A stretch of DNA of 64,000 nucleotides from Mimachlamys varia (GCA_947623455.1 OX392527.1:50698401-50762400), one strand, 5' to 3'. Shown: positions 1-12,337, counted from the stretch's first letter. The notes: generated by a model not told the origin, from the sequence alone. Program-made: numbers and translations.

Positions 1-287
1 ATTGTGTCACTTGTTGTGTCAGTAGACAGGTTGTGGTATTGTGTCACGTGTTGTGTCAGTAGACAGGATGTGGTATTGTGTCACGTGTTGTGTCAGTAGA
101 CAGGATGTGGTATTGTGTCACGTGTTATGTCAGTAGACAGGGTGTGGTATTGTGTCACGTGTTGTGTCAGTAGACAGGATGTGGTATTGTGTCACGTGTT
201 GTGTCAGTAGACAGGATGTGGTATTGTGTCACGTGTTGTATCAGTAGACAGGGTGTGGTATTGTGTCACGTGTTCTGTCAGTAAACA
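1..287. repeat. 37-bp minisatellite
   Basis: About 7.7 head-to-tail copies of a 37-bp unit, each starting ATTGTGTCAC and ending near GATGTGGT, with only scattered single-base differences. The array starts at the window edge, so its true length is unknown. Nearly every unit contains CACGTG, an E-box core. It breaks up at about 280-290, where the last unit diverges. Confidence 0.95.
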
Positions 288-3200
288 TGTTTCCGTGTTG
301 ACTCTGACTGCAGCAACAGTTACCATTGTAACCAGTATTGACAAACGTTTCAACCCAGTAGATAATTAACAGAACTTAATGCTTGTCTGGAAACAGCGAG
401 TTGATCTCCCCCGGCTAATACGCACAGCGTTCTACTTTCTGCAGCATCTCCTATAATCCATGGATTTTCACAACAAATTAATTTCAGATCAGAGCCAACA
501 TTAGGATTCGATATCAATTCAACAGTTTCATTACCCGGCATAACCTTTGTCGTCACCAATAACTAAAGATTCGAGTCTCGCTGTGGATTTTAACAATCTT
601 GAAATTGTTTTCGGATTATTTGTTATTGAAGCAGTATTGCATCATAAAAAAGCCCATAAAGCTGGCACACAGAAACAGTCCGTGACTACAAACATTGAAA
701 GACTTGTCATGTTGGAGGTTTTGTCCTTGGAAAGTGCCGTCTCTTATAATCCATTCAAGTTACAGACACAGCAAAACGAAGTAATTCAATATAATAATAG
801 AATTGTTTAACTATTTTCTTTTAATATTGTTGGGTTTAAAGGAGATATTCCAAAAAAACGAAGAATTCAATTTAAAATACATTTTCATAGATTAGGTCTG
901 TGGCACGTGCATCAGTTACGTCGCCAGCTGATCACGAAAGCTTTAAAGCAGCCACGGATTCTCCTAAATCTGCCGCCCATTTGTCAATCTTATGGAACGA
1001 AGACCTCAGTCACATGATCCCATGCAAGCGTAGTTTATAATTAGCCGGAACACTAAACCGGGATGGTGCATGGTATTCAGAGAATGCAAGTACCATCATC
1101 ATTGAAGAGGATGTGATGTATCGAACAGCGTGTATTTCTAAACTAGTTAAAACATAGTAATGGTAGGATTGTGAAAATAAAACGTTATGATGAAGGCAAT
1201 TTCCATTTTACTTAGTCTAATTGAATGATGTTTTTTTTTATAAGTAGAGAGCAAAATCCTGTTTTAAGAAATCTAATCCGGTTTTATAAGACACGATTAC
1301 ACCTCCGGATTTAGTTTATACTTTCTCCTTAAACATTAGATTGTTGTATTTGTTTGAGATTTTAAAACAGCCTAGGACATACAAAGCATGAGGACGTGTT
1401 TGGTTTAGTGAGACAACGCCGGAAACCGGGAGTTTACAGGAATGAAAAGGATAAGTAAGGAGTCCGAAATAAAAAAAAAAAAAAACAAAAAAAATAGAAA
1501 AGAAAAATCCTCACGCGTTGCGGTCGGGCCAATCTATCAAGTTTGGCCTAGCTCATGTCCTCTTCTTAAAAGAAAGAACAGAAAAACCTTCGTTCTGCGA
1601 AATTTCCACAATGGTTACAACAGAAGTAACATTTGTTACCTATAATAATATACAATATTTGATATAGCGTCCTATCTAGCTAACATAAGTCACTCTAAAG
1701 CGCTTTACAGTACATAGATATACAATTCTTATACAATCAATACAATTAACACATACAGTTCTATCATATACAATTCCGAGGAGTTCGCAGGAGCTGCCTT
1801 ATCGGGCACTAACTACTTGTCCTATACCACCTGGCTAATATCTCCATATATGTGTGTATGTATGCGTATGTGCTGGAGATGAATTGTGTTCATAATTCTA
1901 TAACAACCCTTCCTTATAATTATGCAGGGGCAAAATATTCTGCTTTTACGATCTACATATGGCCCATTTTTTGCCATTCTTTAAACTTCCTGGAAACATA
2001 GTGAGAACAATACAAATATCTGTGTTGTTTTGTTTCATTTCTGATTCGAGTGAGTAATGCTCCTCTTCTATTTCTAGATATTTGTTAAGGGAATTAATTA
2101 TTGCATAAAGTGTTCAACTAAAACCCAATATCCGTAAAACTCAATTCGGCTGTCATAGAGATATTTGCAAAAATGAAATAGGGTATGTATTTTTTAATGG
2201 ATTACTTGTATAAAAAAAAAACCCAATCAGTCATTCCCCCATTGTGTCGTATTAGACAGATTTCACTGTATATGACGGAAATCTAAAAGAAAAGGGGGTC
2301 AAATACGATTAAGTGTATATCTAGGATTTGAGGACATTCCTGTTTTAATGAGGTCCTATTCGCTTTCCTCGAGGTCCTTGTGTATCAGCTGTACTGCTGT
2401 CTGCTGATAGAGTTATCACAGCTGCTGGTGACTAGAACGATCCTTATCTATTTGATTAAGAAGTGCACTTCATTTTGAACCCCCAGTATTCTTGTGAGAG
2501 ATCATCCGGCATTCTAATCGGAGTGAATAGATGTGTGATCAATAGGATAATTAATTACAATCTCATCTTCCTATCTATAGACGTATACTGTACGTAGCAC
2601 AGCCCTAAACATAGCCGCGTAGCCAGGACGTTGTGACGCGGCTCTCAGGAGTACATTATCACTGATTCACTGTCCGGCTCCACGCCACAAATCGCATGGC
2701 GTACTTTTTACACCTCTGATCTATACTATAAATTTCAAAGTGTTTTTCCTGTCGAAAAAAATGCTGGTGCCGAGAAAGCTGATTCCGAGATCGATGTCAA
2801 TGTCTGGATAAAGAGACCCCTAACGAGTGGTACAAGACCTGTTATCAGATTTTTCTCACACATGCTGTGTTTTCAAAGTGTATCTTTAAAGACACGAAAT
2901 TTATCGAGTGTTTCTTTCTTAAATGAAAATTAATTAATCGGGTAGGTTGGCACGAGAAGGTTCAGAATTATTATCTTTTGAAAATTATATTGTTCCCAAG
3001 GAAATATCCATGACTGTGTGTCCGGTTGGGGCATGAAGCGTTGATGCATGACGCCGCAGCAACGCACTATAACGTGACGTCATAGTTAAATAATAAGCAA
3101 TATAATTAGGCCAATGTCCATATTATTTCCCATATGTCGGTACTTTGTAACATGAAACGCATGTACCAAGAAAGTGCATGTATATAAAATGTTTCAGCAG

Positions 3201-3317
3201 TACAAGATGCTAAAAATGGCTGTAGTAAAAATGCAATAGATATCGAAGTTTGTATCTAGATCACTGGTTTTAACGTCAAACGTTACAGCAAACAAAGAGG
3301 TATTGGAAGAGGTATTA
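288..3317. other. non-coding stretch, no gene supported
   Basis: AT-rich unique-looking DNA. Two short opposed open frames lie at 350-559 (-) and 547-810 (+). Neither has a recognisable domain. The minus one would start at an internal ATG near 541, and the TAG just before it could be a splice acceptor, but no donor, partner exon or family match supports a gene. An A-rich run lies at 1471-1505. Nothing else is recognised. Confidence 0.5.
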
Positions 3318-3625
3318 AGTGAGACACGAAACGTTAAAAGCTTTGTTTGATGACGCAAAACGTAAATAGCTTAGTACGACGTCACAAGTGTAAAGAGCTG
3401 AGTTTGATGCCACAAAACGTAGAGAACTTATTAACTAGTGAGACTTCAATAAAGCGCAAAGAGCATAGTATGACAACACAAAACGGAAAGAGCTTAGTTT
3501 GATGCCACAAGATATAGAGAACTTAGTGACACGCCACAAAACAGAAAAAAGCTGAGTGAGACACCACAAAACGTATATCACTTAAACAGACGTCACCAAA
3601 ACGTAATGATATTGTGAGATACCAA
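3318..3625. repeat. degenerate tandem repeat, unit about 29 bp
   Basis: Roughly ten decayed repeats of a pattern like GATGCCACAAAACGTAGAGA followed by ACTTAGT. The CACAAAACG and AGAGCTTAGT cores recur at about 28-34 bp spacing. Units differ by substitutions and small indels, so this is an old minisatellite. It contains several CGTCA/GACGTCA motifs. Confidence 0.6.
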
Positions 3626-4803
3626 CCAACATCTGAGAACAAAGTCTTTTGTATGCATTCGATATTTCATTTCTATTTCTGAACATGCATTGGTATCTGA
3701 ATTCGGCGAATAATAATAAAAACATGTTAAGAAAAGTACTCTAGAGAGAAGGATGACTTAATTCGTGATTCAGGGAGGGGTGAGGGTAAATATCTCTATA
3801 AGCGATTCAGAAATCGGTGTTAATGTTTATTATAATGAGTTTGCACTTAGATTTTAGGTTGAGTAATGCGACAATCAGTGTGCACATTATACCAGTGAAG
3901 ATTTAAAACACATTGCAGCTTTGAAAATATAAAAAAAAGAATTAACATGGAACTGCAATTAAGTAGGATAGTCTAAATGCATTTACTTGTCGAAAAGCGA
4001 TGGGCGAGGTACAAGTAACAACATATTATATAAAAGCTTTTCCTCATAAATTTCTATACGGAGACAGTGGAAAGTAAACGAAAACAAGTTATAGAATAGA
4101 AATAAAAATAAATAATTAAAACATAATCTTACATAATAATAATAATTAGCTCGTGTTTGGACCAATTTCTAAATGAAATACATTTCCTGCAGGCAAATGT
4201 TATTCTAAGAAGAAAAATCAAGGTCTAAGTTGTGTCAATTAACAGGAAAGTACCTTAAAACGGCATTTTTCGCTAAATTTGGTGTTCGTCTGCTCAATTT
4301 CGCCGCCGCCATTCGACTAATTATAGGAATCTCAACATGGTACGACATGAAACATTTTCTATAATTTGTTTAACCTTAACATTTTAGATTATCAAACAAT
4401 AACATATTTATTTAATATCAAGATTTATTACTTAGCACATCAGTACCATAGTTATATTCTTATTGTCGTTTCTACGTTAAAAAACATTTCTTATGTTTTC
4501 TTGCGAATCGGCACGGAACCGGAAACAGGATAGTGGTCACATGATTCGAAAAAAAATCACCTGATTGCTCGTATAAAAATAGAACCGGAAGCGCAAATGT
4601 CAGGTAGCCGTGGTAAATAAATATTGGCTGGCGTTCTTCATTCACGTACACTGTAAGATTATGTTCGGTAAAGCTTGTAATAATAATAATAATAATAATA
4701 AAATATGTGGTGTCTTTGCGATGTGTTAAGATGCAGTGGGTGCTGTCTATATTCATTCTCGCCATAGTTCCATTGAAATCCAGATCCACCCAATGGAACT
4801 GAC
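3626..4803. other. non-coding stretch with (TAA)n microsatellite
   Basis: No coding evidence. The only low-complexity feature of note is a pure TAA run of about eight copies at 4678-4701. Short minus-strand open frames at 3983-4165 and 4472-4789 have no recognisable domain; the second reads through the microsatellite. Confidence 0.5.
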
Positions 4804-5865
4804 TGCTCTATCAATGACGAAAACAACTATGTCTAGGTGATCGTAACAGCACGTTTTCAGCATTGAGTACTGATAAAAGGTTTAATGTAAATTGAATGAA
4901 TAGCCTTGTTGATCTCGGAGGAAAGATTTTCCAGCAGACTGTTGGCATTCTCATGGGAACAAACTGTGCCCCACTCTTAGCTGACTTGTTTTTCTTTTCA
5001 TACGAGGCTGAATTTGTGGAGGAGCTAATCAGAACAGGTAACAAAAACCTTGCCAAATCTTTTAATTTCACTTTCAGATATATCGCCGATGTGTTGTCTT
5101 TAAACAACAAGAAGTTTGCTGACCACGTCGATCGTATATACCCTTCTGAACTTGAAATAAAGGACACAACAGACTCTTCTACGTCATCTGCTTACCTCGA
5201 TCTCTACTTAAACTACGATCAACATGGACAGCTTACGACTAAGCTATACGATAAACTTTCCATTTCTTGATAGTAACATCCCTGCTTCTCCAACCTATGT
5301 TGTTTACATGTCGAAGTTGATTTGGTATTCCAGGACATGCTCTAAATATCGGGATTTTCGTGATCGATGTCGACTGCTGACAAACAAACTAACAACACAA
5401 GGATTCGAGAGATGCAGGTTGATCAGAACTATGGGCAAGTTTTATGGTCGCCATCTTTATCTTATTGAGAAATATTAGTGATATGAAGATGGACGTTTTT
5501 GAGTATGCTCATTAGTGTGGTTACTTGCTGTGATTGACAATGATACTCTTCCGGAACACATGGTCTTTTTCTCTCGTACTTTTGCAAGGGTCTTCATGTG
5601 AATCTTTCCTTTGTTCATATTTTGCCTCTGGTTTAGTCGATTTTGAGTTTGGATTATGATTTTGTTAACACTTTGGTATTCTCTTATTTATCTTGAAATC
5701 CCTCAGTTGCTAAAGCGGCATTCGATTCCCTCTTTTTGTTGACATATGGATTTTTTGAAAAATCTTATTTATTATGTTTTTATCAATATATTTTAATGAT
5801 TTCATGTTTTAAAGATTTTTAATCTTTTCTTTTGGCATCTTTTCAACACAACACTGGTATACGCC
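4804..5865 (+). repeat. older dispersed repeat, split by an RT-element insertion
   Basis: The flanks of the RT element (4804-4908 and 5696-5865) together match, as one uninterrupted sequence, the reverse complement of 7863-8130. The joined copy at 7863-8130 reads straight across GAATAGCCTTG-AAATCCCTCAG, so it represents the pre-insertion state. The repeat has no recognised identity. Confidence 0.7.
4909..5695 (+). pseudogene. 5'-truncated, frameshifted reverse transcriptase element (Penelope-like?)
   Basis: This is the most complete copy of the window's main retroelement. Translation from 4911 gives RT motifs in order: GGKIFQQTVGILMGTNCAPL with LADLF (motif 4-like), then FRYIADVLS (motif 5), then ELEIKDTTDSS and AYLDLYL. 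The usual catalytic DD pair is YIAD here, so one aspartate is lost. At about 5250 the frame shifts and a short stretch after LYDK appears deleted. The other frame continues with NFPFLDSNIP, YMSKLIWYSR and FYGRHLYLIEKY to 5478. A 3' untranslated tail shared with at least ten other copies ends near GGTATTCTCT. CTTG flanks the insert (4905-4908 and 5692-5695). The PMGTNCAPLLADLF and YxDD style suits Penelope-like elements better than LINEs, but no GIY-YIG domain is visible. It is non-functional. Confidence 0.8.
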
Positions 5866-7371
5866 GGTATTATAGTTTATTTCTTTTTAAAATCATTCAA
5901 TATATTGTCAAACTTCCGGGATACACTTCCTTATTTATGCATCAATAATTTTTCTCACGTAATAAATCAAAAGCCTTATTAATCACTGTCTTGGTTTTGT
6001 GAGGGGTTCTACAATCTAACTCGAAGGTAAACACCCCGAGGTTAGGTGTACTGCGTACTGCGTCTATGGTGATCAGACAGCGAGTGAGGAATCTAATCAT
6101 TGGGGTGATAATATAATATATTCAGTGACATACCCATTTGGCGCTTTATGGAAATATACGTCTGTTGGCAGAGTCATCGCTGATTAAGTTTAGTTATATC
6201 GGAGCCACATTCAGGCAATACAGAATGAAATTTCGTTGTGTCTTTCTCCCCCTCTTGGTTATCATTTATTCTATATATATAAGGTAATCACAGATAGACC
6301 ATGATTAATTCATTCTGTGACAAGATATAATTTAATTACGTCATTCTGTGACGTGTTTACCCTTTCTCCCCTACGTAGCATAAATAGACACTACCCCGCT
6401 TTGGTATGGATCAACCCATCGTGACCTACTGGGGTGAAAGGGTGAACTCGCCGCTGGTATGTGTATAATTACTATTTTGTCTAAAACATTGGGATTGTCT
6501 GACCTTTCACAGATTGGTGATCCTCACCCGACTGTGACAGTCTGTCTGATTGTCTGTCGTACTGACACTCAGATGTACCGAAAGGGTGCTCGTTGTTCCG
6601 ATTTAATAGTACAGTGTGCAAATAGATCATGGTGCTCGTTTGGTTCCACCGACGTTCCGATTTCATGGAATTGCAATCGAGCATCGGTTCTGAAATTAGA
6701 GGTGATATGGGTAGATTTAAAGATGGCGGAGCGCATCAACACCCTGGTCAGTTCCGATCACGCTCAATAGGTAGAAATTTTGAAACAAATTAGTGTGTTC
6801 CAGTTTTACTTGATTGGATGATTTTTCAGAACCACAAGAACTTATCACTATCGAATGCATTAATATTTTCTCTATGCCGCATCTTACGTCATCTTTCAGT
6901 TTCTTTGCTGTCAAATGTTCATTGTATCGTTGTAAGTATTTGGATACTCGAGACGAAGCCGACAAAAACAAGAAACTATCATCAAAATGGATCTTTGTTT
7001 TTTTCCCTTTTGGGGTTGTCCTTTCTTGAAACAGAATGCCTGTCTCTCACTAGGTGACGTAATGCGCCGGATCATGCATCATTCCAAAGTCACCCTCGTT
7101 AGAACATAGTCCGTCACAGTCAATCATTTTTTAGTTAAAGTAAATACATGTAGCATTGTTGAAGCGACAACGACGCCTTTTTAAGTGTAAATAAGCCATA
7201 TTGAGCAGATAAAGGCCAGGATAGTTTTTCAAAATATTTTATTCATACCTTTTTTCAATTAATGATACATGGTTGTTCTGATGTGCGGTACTTGCATGTT
7301 TAAACATTTGATCACAACGATAACGAGAGTTAGTTTGAAATGTATCAAGTCAACTTTTAAATTGAAAAGTA
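5866..7371. other. non-coding stretch
   Basis: AT-rich sequence with no recognised element or domain. Overlapping short open frames at 6459-7057 occur on both strands and look like chance. None shows codon-like conservation or motifs. Confidence 0.45.
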
Positions 7372-7380
7372 TGCGGAAGT

Positions 7381-8215
7381 CAATCTGACTGAAATGCAGA
7401 TCCTTTGTCATTGATTCGGGGTCATGTTCGGGTGAACGTTTGTATCGGCCAATCAAATCACCGCTTCCAAAACATTGAATGTTATGTATGTGGACGAAAA
7501 CGCTTGCATAATGCTATCTGTGCTATTCTTAAACTAACGCATAACTAATATGCAATGGTGTGACGAAATGACTTGCTGCAGACGTCAGCGTCAACTGTCA
7601 TCAATTAGGCAATTCTGTTAGAGAGTGACGTAAAGAGGTTACAGAGGTCAACAAGACTCACCAGAGCATGACCTCATACGGGATGTTGTCAGATTATTAT
7701 GGTTTGATATGAATGAGTGATGAAATGGTGAAGATATGGTCAAAGGGGAAATAACTCATCTGGTCAATCCAATTTGGAACTCTTTTGTAATTGAAATTAT
7801 AATAGTGATTGAAGAATAAAAAGATGGAATAGAACGACATATATGTTGTGGTTGCTCGACTCGACGTATACTATTGTTGTGTTGAAAAGATGCCAAAAGA
7901 AAAGATACAAAATCTTTAAAATCTGAAATCATTGAAATATATTGATATAAAAATAAAACAATATTTTTTTTGAAATGTCATATGTCAAAACCGGAAGGGA
8001 TCGAATGCAGCTTTAACAACTGAGGGATTTCAAGGCTATTCATTCAATTTACATTTAACCTTTTATCAGTACTCAATGCTGAAATGATGCTGTTACGATC
8101 AACTAGACATAGTTGGTTTCGACCATTGTATTCCCCAAGTTTCATGCAACACACAACCATGACAATAACCTTATGTACCGGAATGAGAATAAGGATCTGC
8201 ATTTCAGTCAGATTG
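7381..8215. mobile_element. Mutator-like non-autonomous element (MITE), copy 1
   Basis: The ends are a perfect 25-bp inverted repeat, starting CAATCTGACTGAAATGCAGA at 7381-7405 with its reverse complement at 8191-8215. The flanks TGCGGAAGT (7372-7380) and TGAGGAAGT (8216-8224) match at 8 of 9 positions, consistent with a 9-bp target duplication. The left end extends in similarity to the right end of the element at 24,771-25,323, sharing a GGTCATGTTC core and CCAATCAAATC. Mutator-superfamily elements typically make 8-11-bp duplications. No transposase is present. An inverted copy of the repeat seen at 4.8-5.9 kb lies inside at 7863-8130. Confidence 0.75.
7863..8130 (-). repeat. uninterrupted copy of the 4.8-5.9 kb repeat (empty site)
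   Basis: Reverse-complement similarity covers 4804-4908 and 5696-5865 with nothing between. The junction lies at about 8024, where the minus strand reads GAATAGCCTTGAAATCCC. It therefore lacks the RT element and shows the ancestral target. It lies wholly inside the Mutator-like element. Confidence 0.75.
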
Positions 8216-8224
8216 TGAGGAAGT

Positions 8225-10364
8225 GAAACAGATTTCATTACACAGATGAGATCTCCGCAGTTGACGTTCGTATTCACAGATCTCGAGACCACCAGCAGAG
8301 GGTTCTCGGAACTTTCTTGTATTTATAGATGATACAATTGCTCCCAGTGTGATATGCTGGATCACGAAAAATGTCACAAATATTCTTCGTCTGTAAAGTG
8401 GTACATTTAGCCTTAAGCGTCACTCGCTGTGAAAAGCATTGAAAATTTTATTGCAATTCACACCTCGCGATGATAGGAAATTAGGAGGAAGTGTATTGTC
8501 ACTTTGGATATAAATTCTGAAAGGCGAACGTGACATTTTTCTGCATTTAACTTAAATACTTCTATAGATAGCTCAGTTTATAGACAAAGGAACGGCGCCA
8601 TGCCAATCTCGAAATCCTGTGTTCAGTCATGAAAAAGAAACAGCTAAAAAAACTATATTTTAGACTTATTTAAGCTCCTAATTGTATACATCACGTGCAC
8701 GTAAATGCAGAAAAATGGATCTACTTAACTTCAATTCAACGAAATCCATTTCAGTGTTGTTTTGTTCAGTGACGTTACCATTCCACTTCTGTATGCTTCT
8801 AACATTTTTTAAAATAATGTTTTAATTCAGTTTTCATTCAAAAGTACATATGCTTTCAACCGTACTTGTGATGTTCATTTTCACCTTAGTGATGTTTTGA
8901 TTCATTTTATCCGATGTTGATGTTCCAACTAATTCAACGCTCAAAGTAACGTTTAAAAATGCTGTTCTCAGTGCTCTCAGGCCATGCCGTTCCAATTGAG
9001 CATATACGAGCGTAACTCTGGATCTTTCTATCGGTTTCGTTAATGAAATATAAAAACAATTTAGCTTAAGAAATTTGAATTCAGCTAAGCTAGTGATGTA
9101 TAAATTCATCCTAGTTAATGATATTTCAATCAACTTTGCGGTTTGATTTCAACGCATTCTTACTAATGATGCTTCCATTCTGTTTCGTGGTTTCTGTTTT
9201 AATACAGCCAAATTAATGATATATCATTTCAACTGAGTTATAGTAATTTTTATTAACTTTGTTGATGGTATTTCATGTTATGTCGAGTTCAGCTGATTTT
9301 CCCCCTAAATTTGTAATGCTGTTTCAATTCGAAACACGTATTCCTGTTCTTATTATCCAGAATCATCACTAATGCAACAAACGTTTGCGTCACTGTGATA
9401 AAACATTGCAGTTCCGTTGATATTTAAATTTAGTCGTATATCTTGTCTGAAATGTCCTATTCATACTCCCTGATGAAATATTTGATTTTTTCCCATAAGC
9501 CATAAATATAAGCAATGGTTTATGCAGTCGAACAACACCAGATGAAAAAAGACCATCAATATTTCAAAGGACATGTACTTTATGCATTAAAACATTGCAT
9601 CTGTCGATGCTATTGCTCATCATATTTTATGATATCGCCAAATGATGTTGTTATGTAGCCCTTTGTAACCTCAAAACCTTTTGCTTGATGGATATTTCCG
9701 ATCTTGTGCGGTTATTTTAGATGTTTATAACTTTTTATAGCATAGTTTATTTCACCAGTACGGATTTCCTTTGAAAAATCGATATTCACATGTACAAATA
9801 CGAATTCCATGAGCTTCCTCCTTTTAAAAATGCACTCTAACAATGTGAAAATTGTTCCTGCAACAGTGCACAACATGAAAAACAAATGAGACAGCACCGC
9901 TGACGAATTACTGCGAAGGATAAACATCCAAACTCAACAGAATCCTTCCATATGTGTTTTCCTTCAGCGCGACTAATATAATTGCCTTTCTTGAGCACAG
10001 GCACAGGCTGTGACCTTGTACCTTCCTATAATGAATGGTGTTCCAACTCCCTTTTTAAATGATTCTGTCTTTGAATGGCTTGTTTGAATCTTATGAGAAG
10101 TGGCCAATGGGTATACCGATGAGCTTAGACCTTATAATATATAATTAATTGGAACACCTCCTCCCCATTATTATTTAGGGGCTAAGCTGGAATCACCCTG
10201 TCTGGATGTCAGTCTGAGCTCGCCATCTTAACTTAGAGGCAGATTCTGATGCAACGTCATATCGAATGTGTACCCTTTTTAATGGAGTTACGGCCCTTTA
10301 TGCAAAATGACGTGTTTTCATTTTCAATCACTCCTCATAAATACTTATTATCTTGTATTTTTTG
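8225..10364. other. non-coding stretch, faint old repeat at 8750-9330
   Basis: Between about 8750 and 9330 short phrases such as TAATGATATTTCAAT, GTGATGTTTTGATTC and AATGATATATCATTTCAAC recur irregularly, suggesting a very decayed minisatellite. The 99-codon minus-strand frame at 8834-9133 runs through it and is probably a by-product. Nothing else is recognised up to 10.36 kb. Confidence 0.35.
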
Positions 10365-10365
10365 C

Positions 10366-10440
10366 AAATCTTTTCTTTGTTCATATTTTGCCCCTAGTTT
10401 AATCAATTTTGAGTTCAAAATATGGTTTTGTTGACACTTA
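10366..10440 (+). mobile_element. RT-element tail fragment
   Basis: A short piece of the retroelement's 3' tail: TCTTTGTTCATATTTTGCCC, then a TAATCAATTTTGAGTT stretch and TTTTGTTGACACTT. It lacks the final GGTATTCTCT, so both ends are truncated. Confidence 0.7.
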
Positions 10441-11439
10441 AAAGATTTCCTTGAGAATAGAAAATGTATCAAGATAAACCACTAACGAAAGCCTGGAAGC
10501 GAGCTAAAGGCGCCGGAACAAAGTTGTTGAGAGACTATTTTTTTTTATTTCTTTATCTGTAAGGATACATTCACTTCTCCTATGGTTATCTATAATCCTT
10601 TTATGTGTCACTCTTTCTGTTTCATCATATCTCTATCATCTGTTCTCTTTCATCCCTTCCCTAACACCTTCTTTGTCACCTCCTCTATGTCACTATTCGT
10701 CTGTGATTATAATCGTTCTTTCTTTAACACTTTCTCCATCACGTTTTTGTATCACACTTTTCTTACTCGGCTTTTCTTTCTTATTTTTTCCTTACCGTAT
10801 CTGTTAACTGATACTTTATGTATCAGCATTTCTAAATTACCGTGTATCTTTCATCAATCTTAATTCACCCTTTCTCTTCAATCACTCCACCGTTAACGTT
10901 GTAAGGTCGAGGAAAGGAAAGGCCTGTGGCACGCGTCTGCATAGTGGACGACTTATAGGCATTCGTCAAGATATGGGTTTTATCTTGTGTCTTCTGCTTA
11001 GGAGACACTTACATAAGGTATGCCCCCCCCCCCCCCCCCCCCCCCCCCATCGCAGCAATTCCCTTTCCTATCCCAAATATTTGGCATAAAGTATCGTGCG
11101 ATAAGGTGAGATGCTATTGCATTGAATCAATATAAACTTTTCAAAAATAGTCGAACGTCAATATCTCACACTTGTGTAAGTCTAAGATTTTTTCGTCGGT
11201 TTCCGTCTTGCTTCACACGAAAAATTCCATCTCGCTAATCTCGAATACAAACATACTTATAAATTTTCTCACTTTTTTGCCGACTTCGAGATAACAAACT
11301 TCGGCTTATGATATTTTTGTGATATTCCAAATATTTTATTTTCCTATCAAGTCTGAGCATTGGTTATATATGATATCATACATGTATGCTGATAAGTACA
11401 TGTATGCCTGCTTTTTGTGAGTGATAATGATGCCGAAGT
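10441..11439. other. non-coding stretch with poly(C) run
   Basis: Contains a pyrimidine-rich, weakly repetitive section at 10,580-10,870 (many TTTC/TCATC steps) and a 26-base poly(C) tract at 11,023-11,048. The open frame at 10,582-10,863 is hydrophobic only because of the pyrimidine bias. No gene is seen. Confidence 0.5.
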
Positions 11440-11770
11440 TCTCACTTGTAGGCTACGATATTTACTTGGATTTGACCAAGATTTACATGGCGGGTGGCGT
11501 TGTTGAAGCAGAAGACGTTAACTCTTCCGGAACACCTGGTCCTATTATATTGTACTTTTACAGGTGTCTCCATGTAAATCTTTCCCTTTTGTTAATATTT
11601 TGCCCGTACTTTAATATAATTTTAGTTTGGCTCCTGGTTTTGTTGACGCTTGGGTATTCTGTTTTTTTACTTGTTGTGTTTTCTATTTCTCTTGTACTTT
11701 TACAAGGGTATCCATGTTTTGTTGACGCTTTAGAATTCTTTTTTTTTGACTCGTTGTTTTAGTGGCTTGG
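11440..11770 (+). mobile_element. RT-element 3' tail with a duplicated end
   Basis: Matches the retroelement tail from GGATTTGACCAAGATTTACA through CTTCCGGAACACCTGGTC to a terminal GGGTATTCTG at about 11,662. A second shortened tail follows at 11,691-11,740 (CTTGTACTTTTACAAGGGTA, then TTTTGTTGACGCTTTAGAAT), so the last part is present twice with an internal deletion. A frame containing KIYMAG and SSGTPGP stays open through most of it. Confidence 0.8.
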
Positions 11771-12337
11771 TAAAGTTTGCGTCTCTTTTTACTCGTTCTC
11801 ACAATAATTGAAGTTCGTTTTAGCTCTAACTTCTGGATTTGTACGGAACTGTCAGAAATGTCGTCTGTCTGGCCGAACTCCCGACACCATGGTCTAATAA
11901 TATAAGTATATAACTCTGATATACAGTGATGACATATAGACAAAATCCTTCGAGTTTTGACGGTGCTAGCCACATCATATGTAATTCATAAGGAATAGAC
12001 TGTCAGGCAGTGTATGATAATTGAATTTCCCTAGCCGCAAATACTTCAACAGGAATCTATGCAATAGTCTATATAGTGACATTTCACTCAACGCTGTCAT
12101 CAATATACCTAAAGGAATATGCATGAATATTTATTTCATATCTGTTTCATTTTATTATAGTTTGTCTTTCTAATTTGACCTTTCAGTGTTGTTACTATAT
12201 TTAGATAAGGTTAAAGTCTGTGATACCTGATAATCTAATTTAGTGTGCATAAGGAATTAATACGACATTATGGAAATGAAATTATGTATTGTTATCTACA
12301 GTTTATCTACATGTAAATAGAACATGTATGTACAAAC
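11771..12337. other. non-coding stretch
   Basis: AT-rich. The minus-strand open frame at 11,683-11,973 overlaps the RT-element tail and has no recognised domain. Nothing else is supported. Confidence 0.4.

Noticed and set aside
350..810. Opposed open frames at 350-559 (-) and 547-810 (+) as possible exons
   Set aside because: No recognised domain, no paired splice sites, and the minus frame's first codon is TTG; only a weak acceptor-like TAG supports it.
4896..4910. ATG at 4896 as start of the reverse transcriptase
   Set aside because: It lies in the target repeat, upstream of the insertion junction at 4909, so the frame continuity is accidental.
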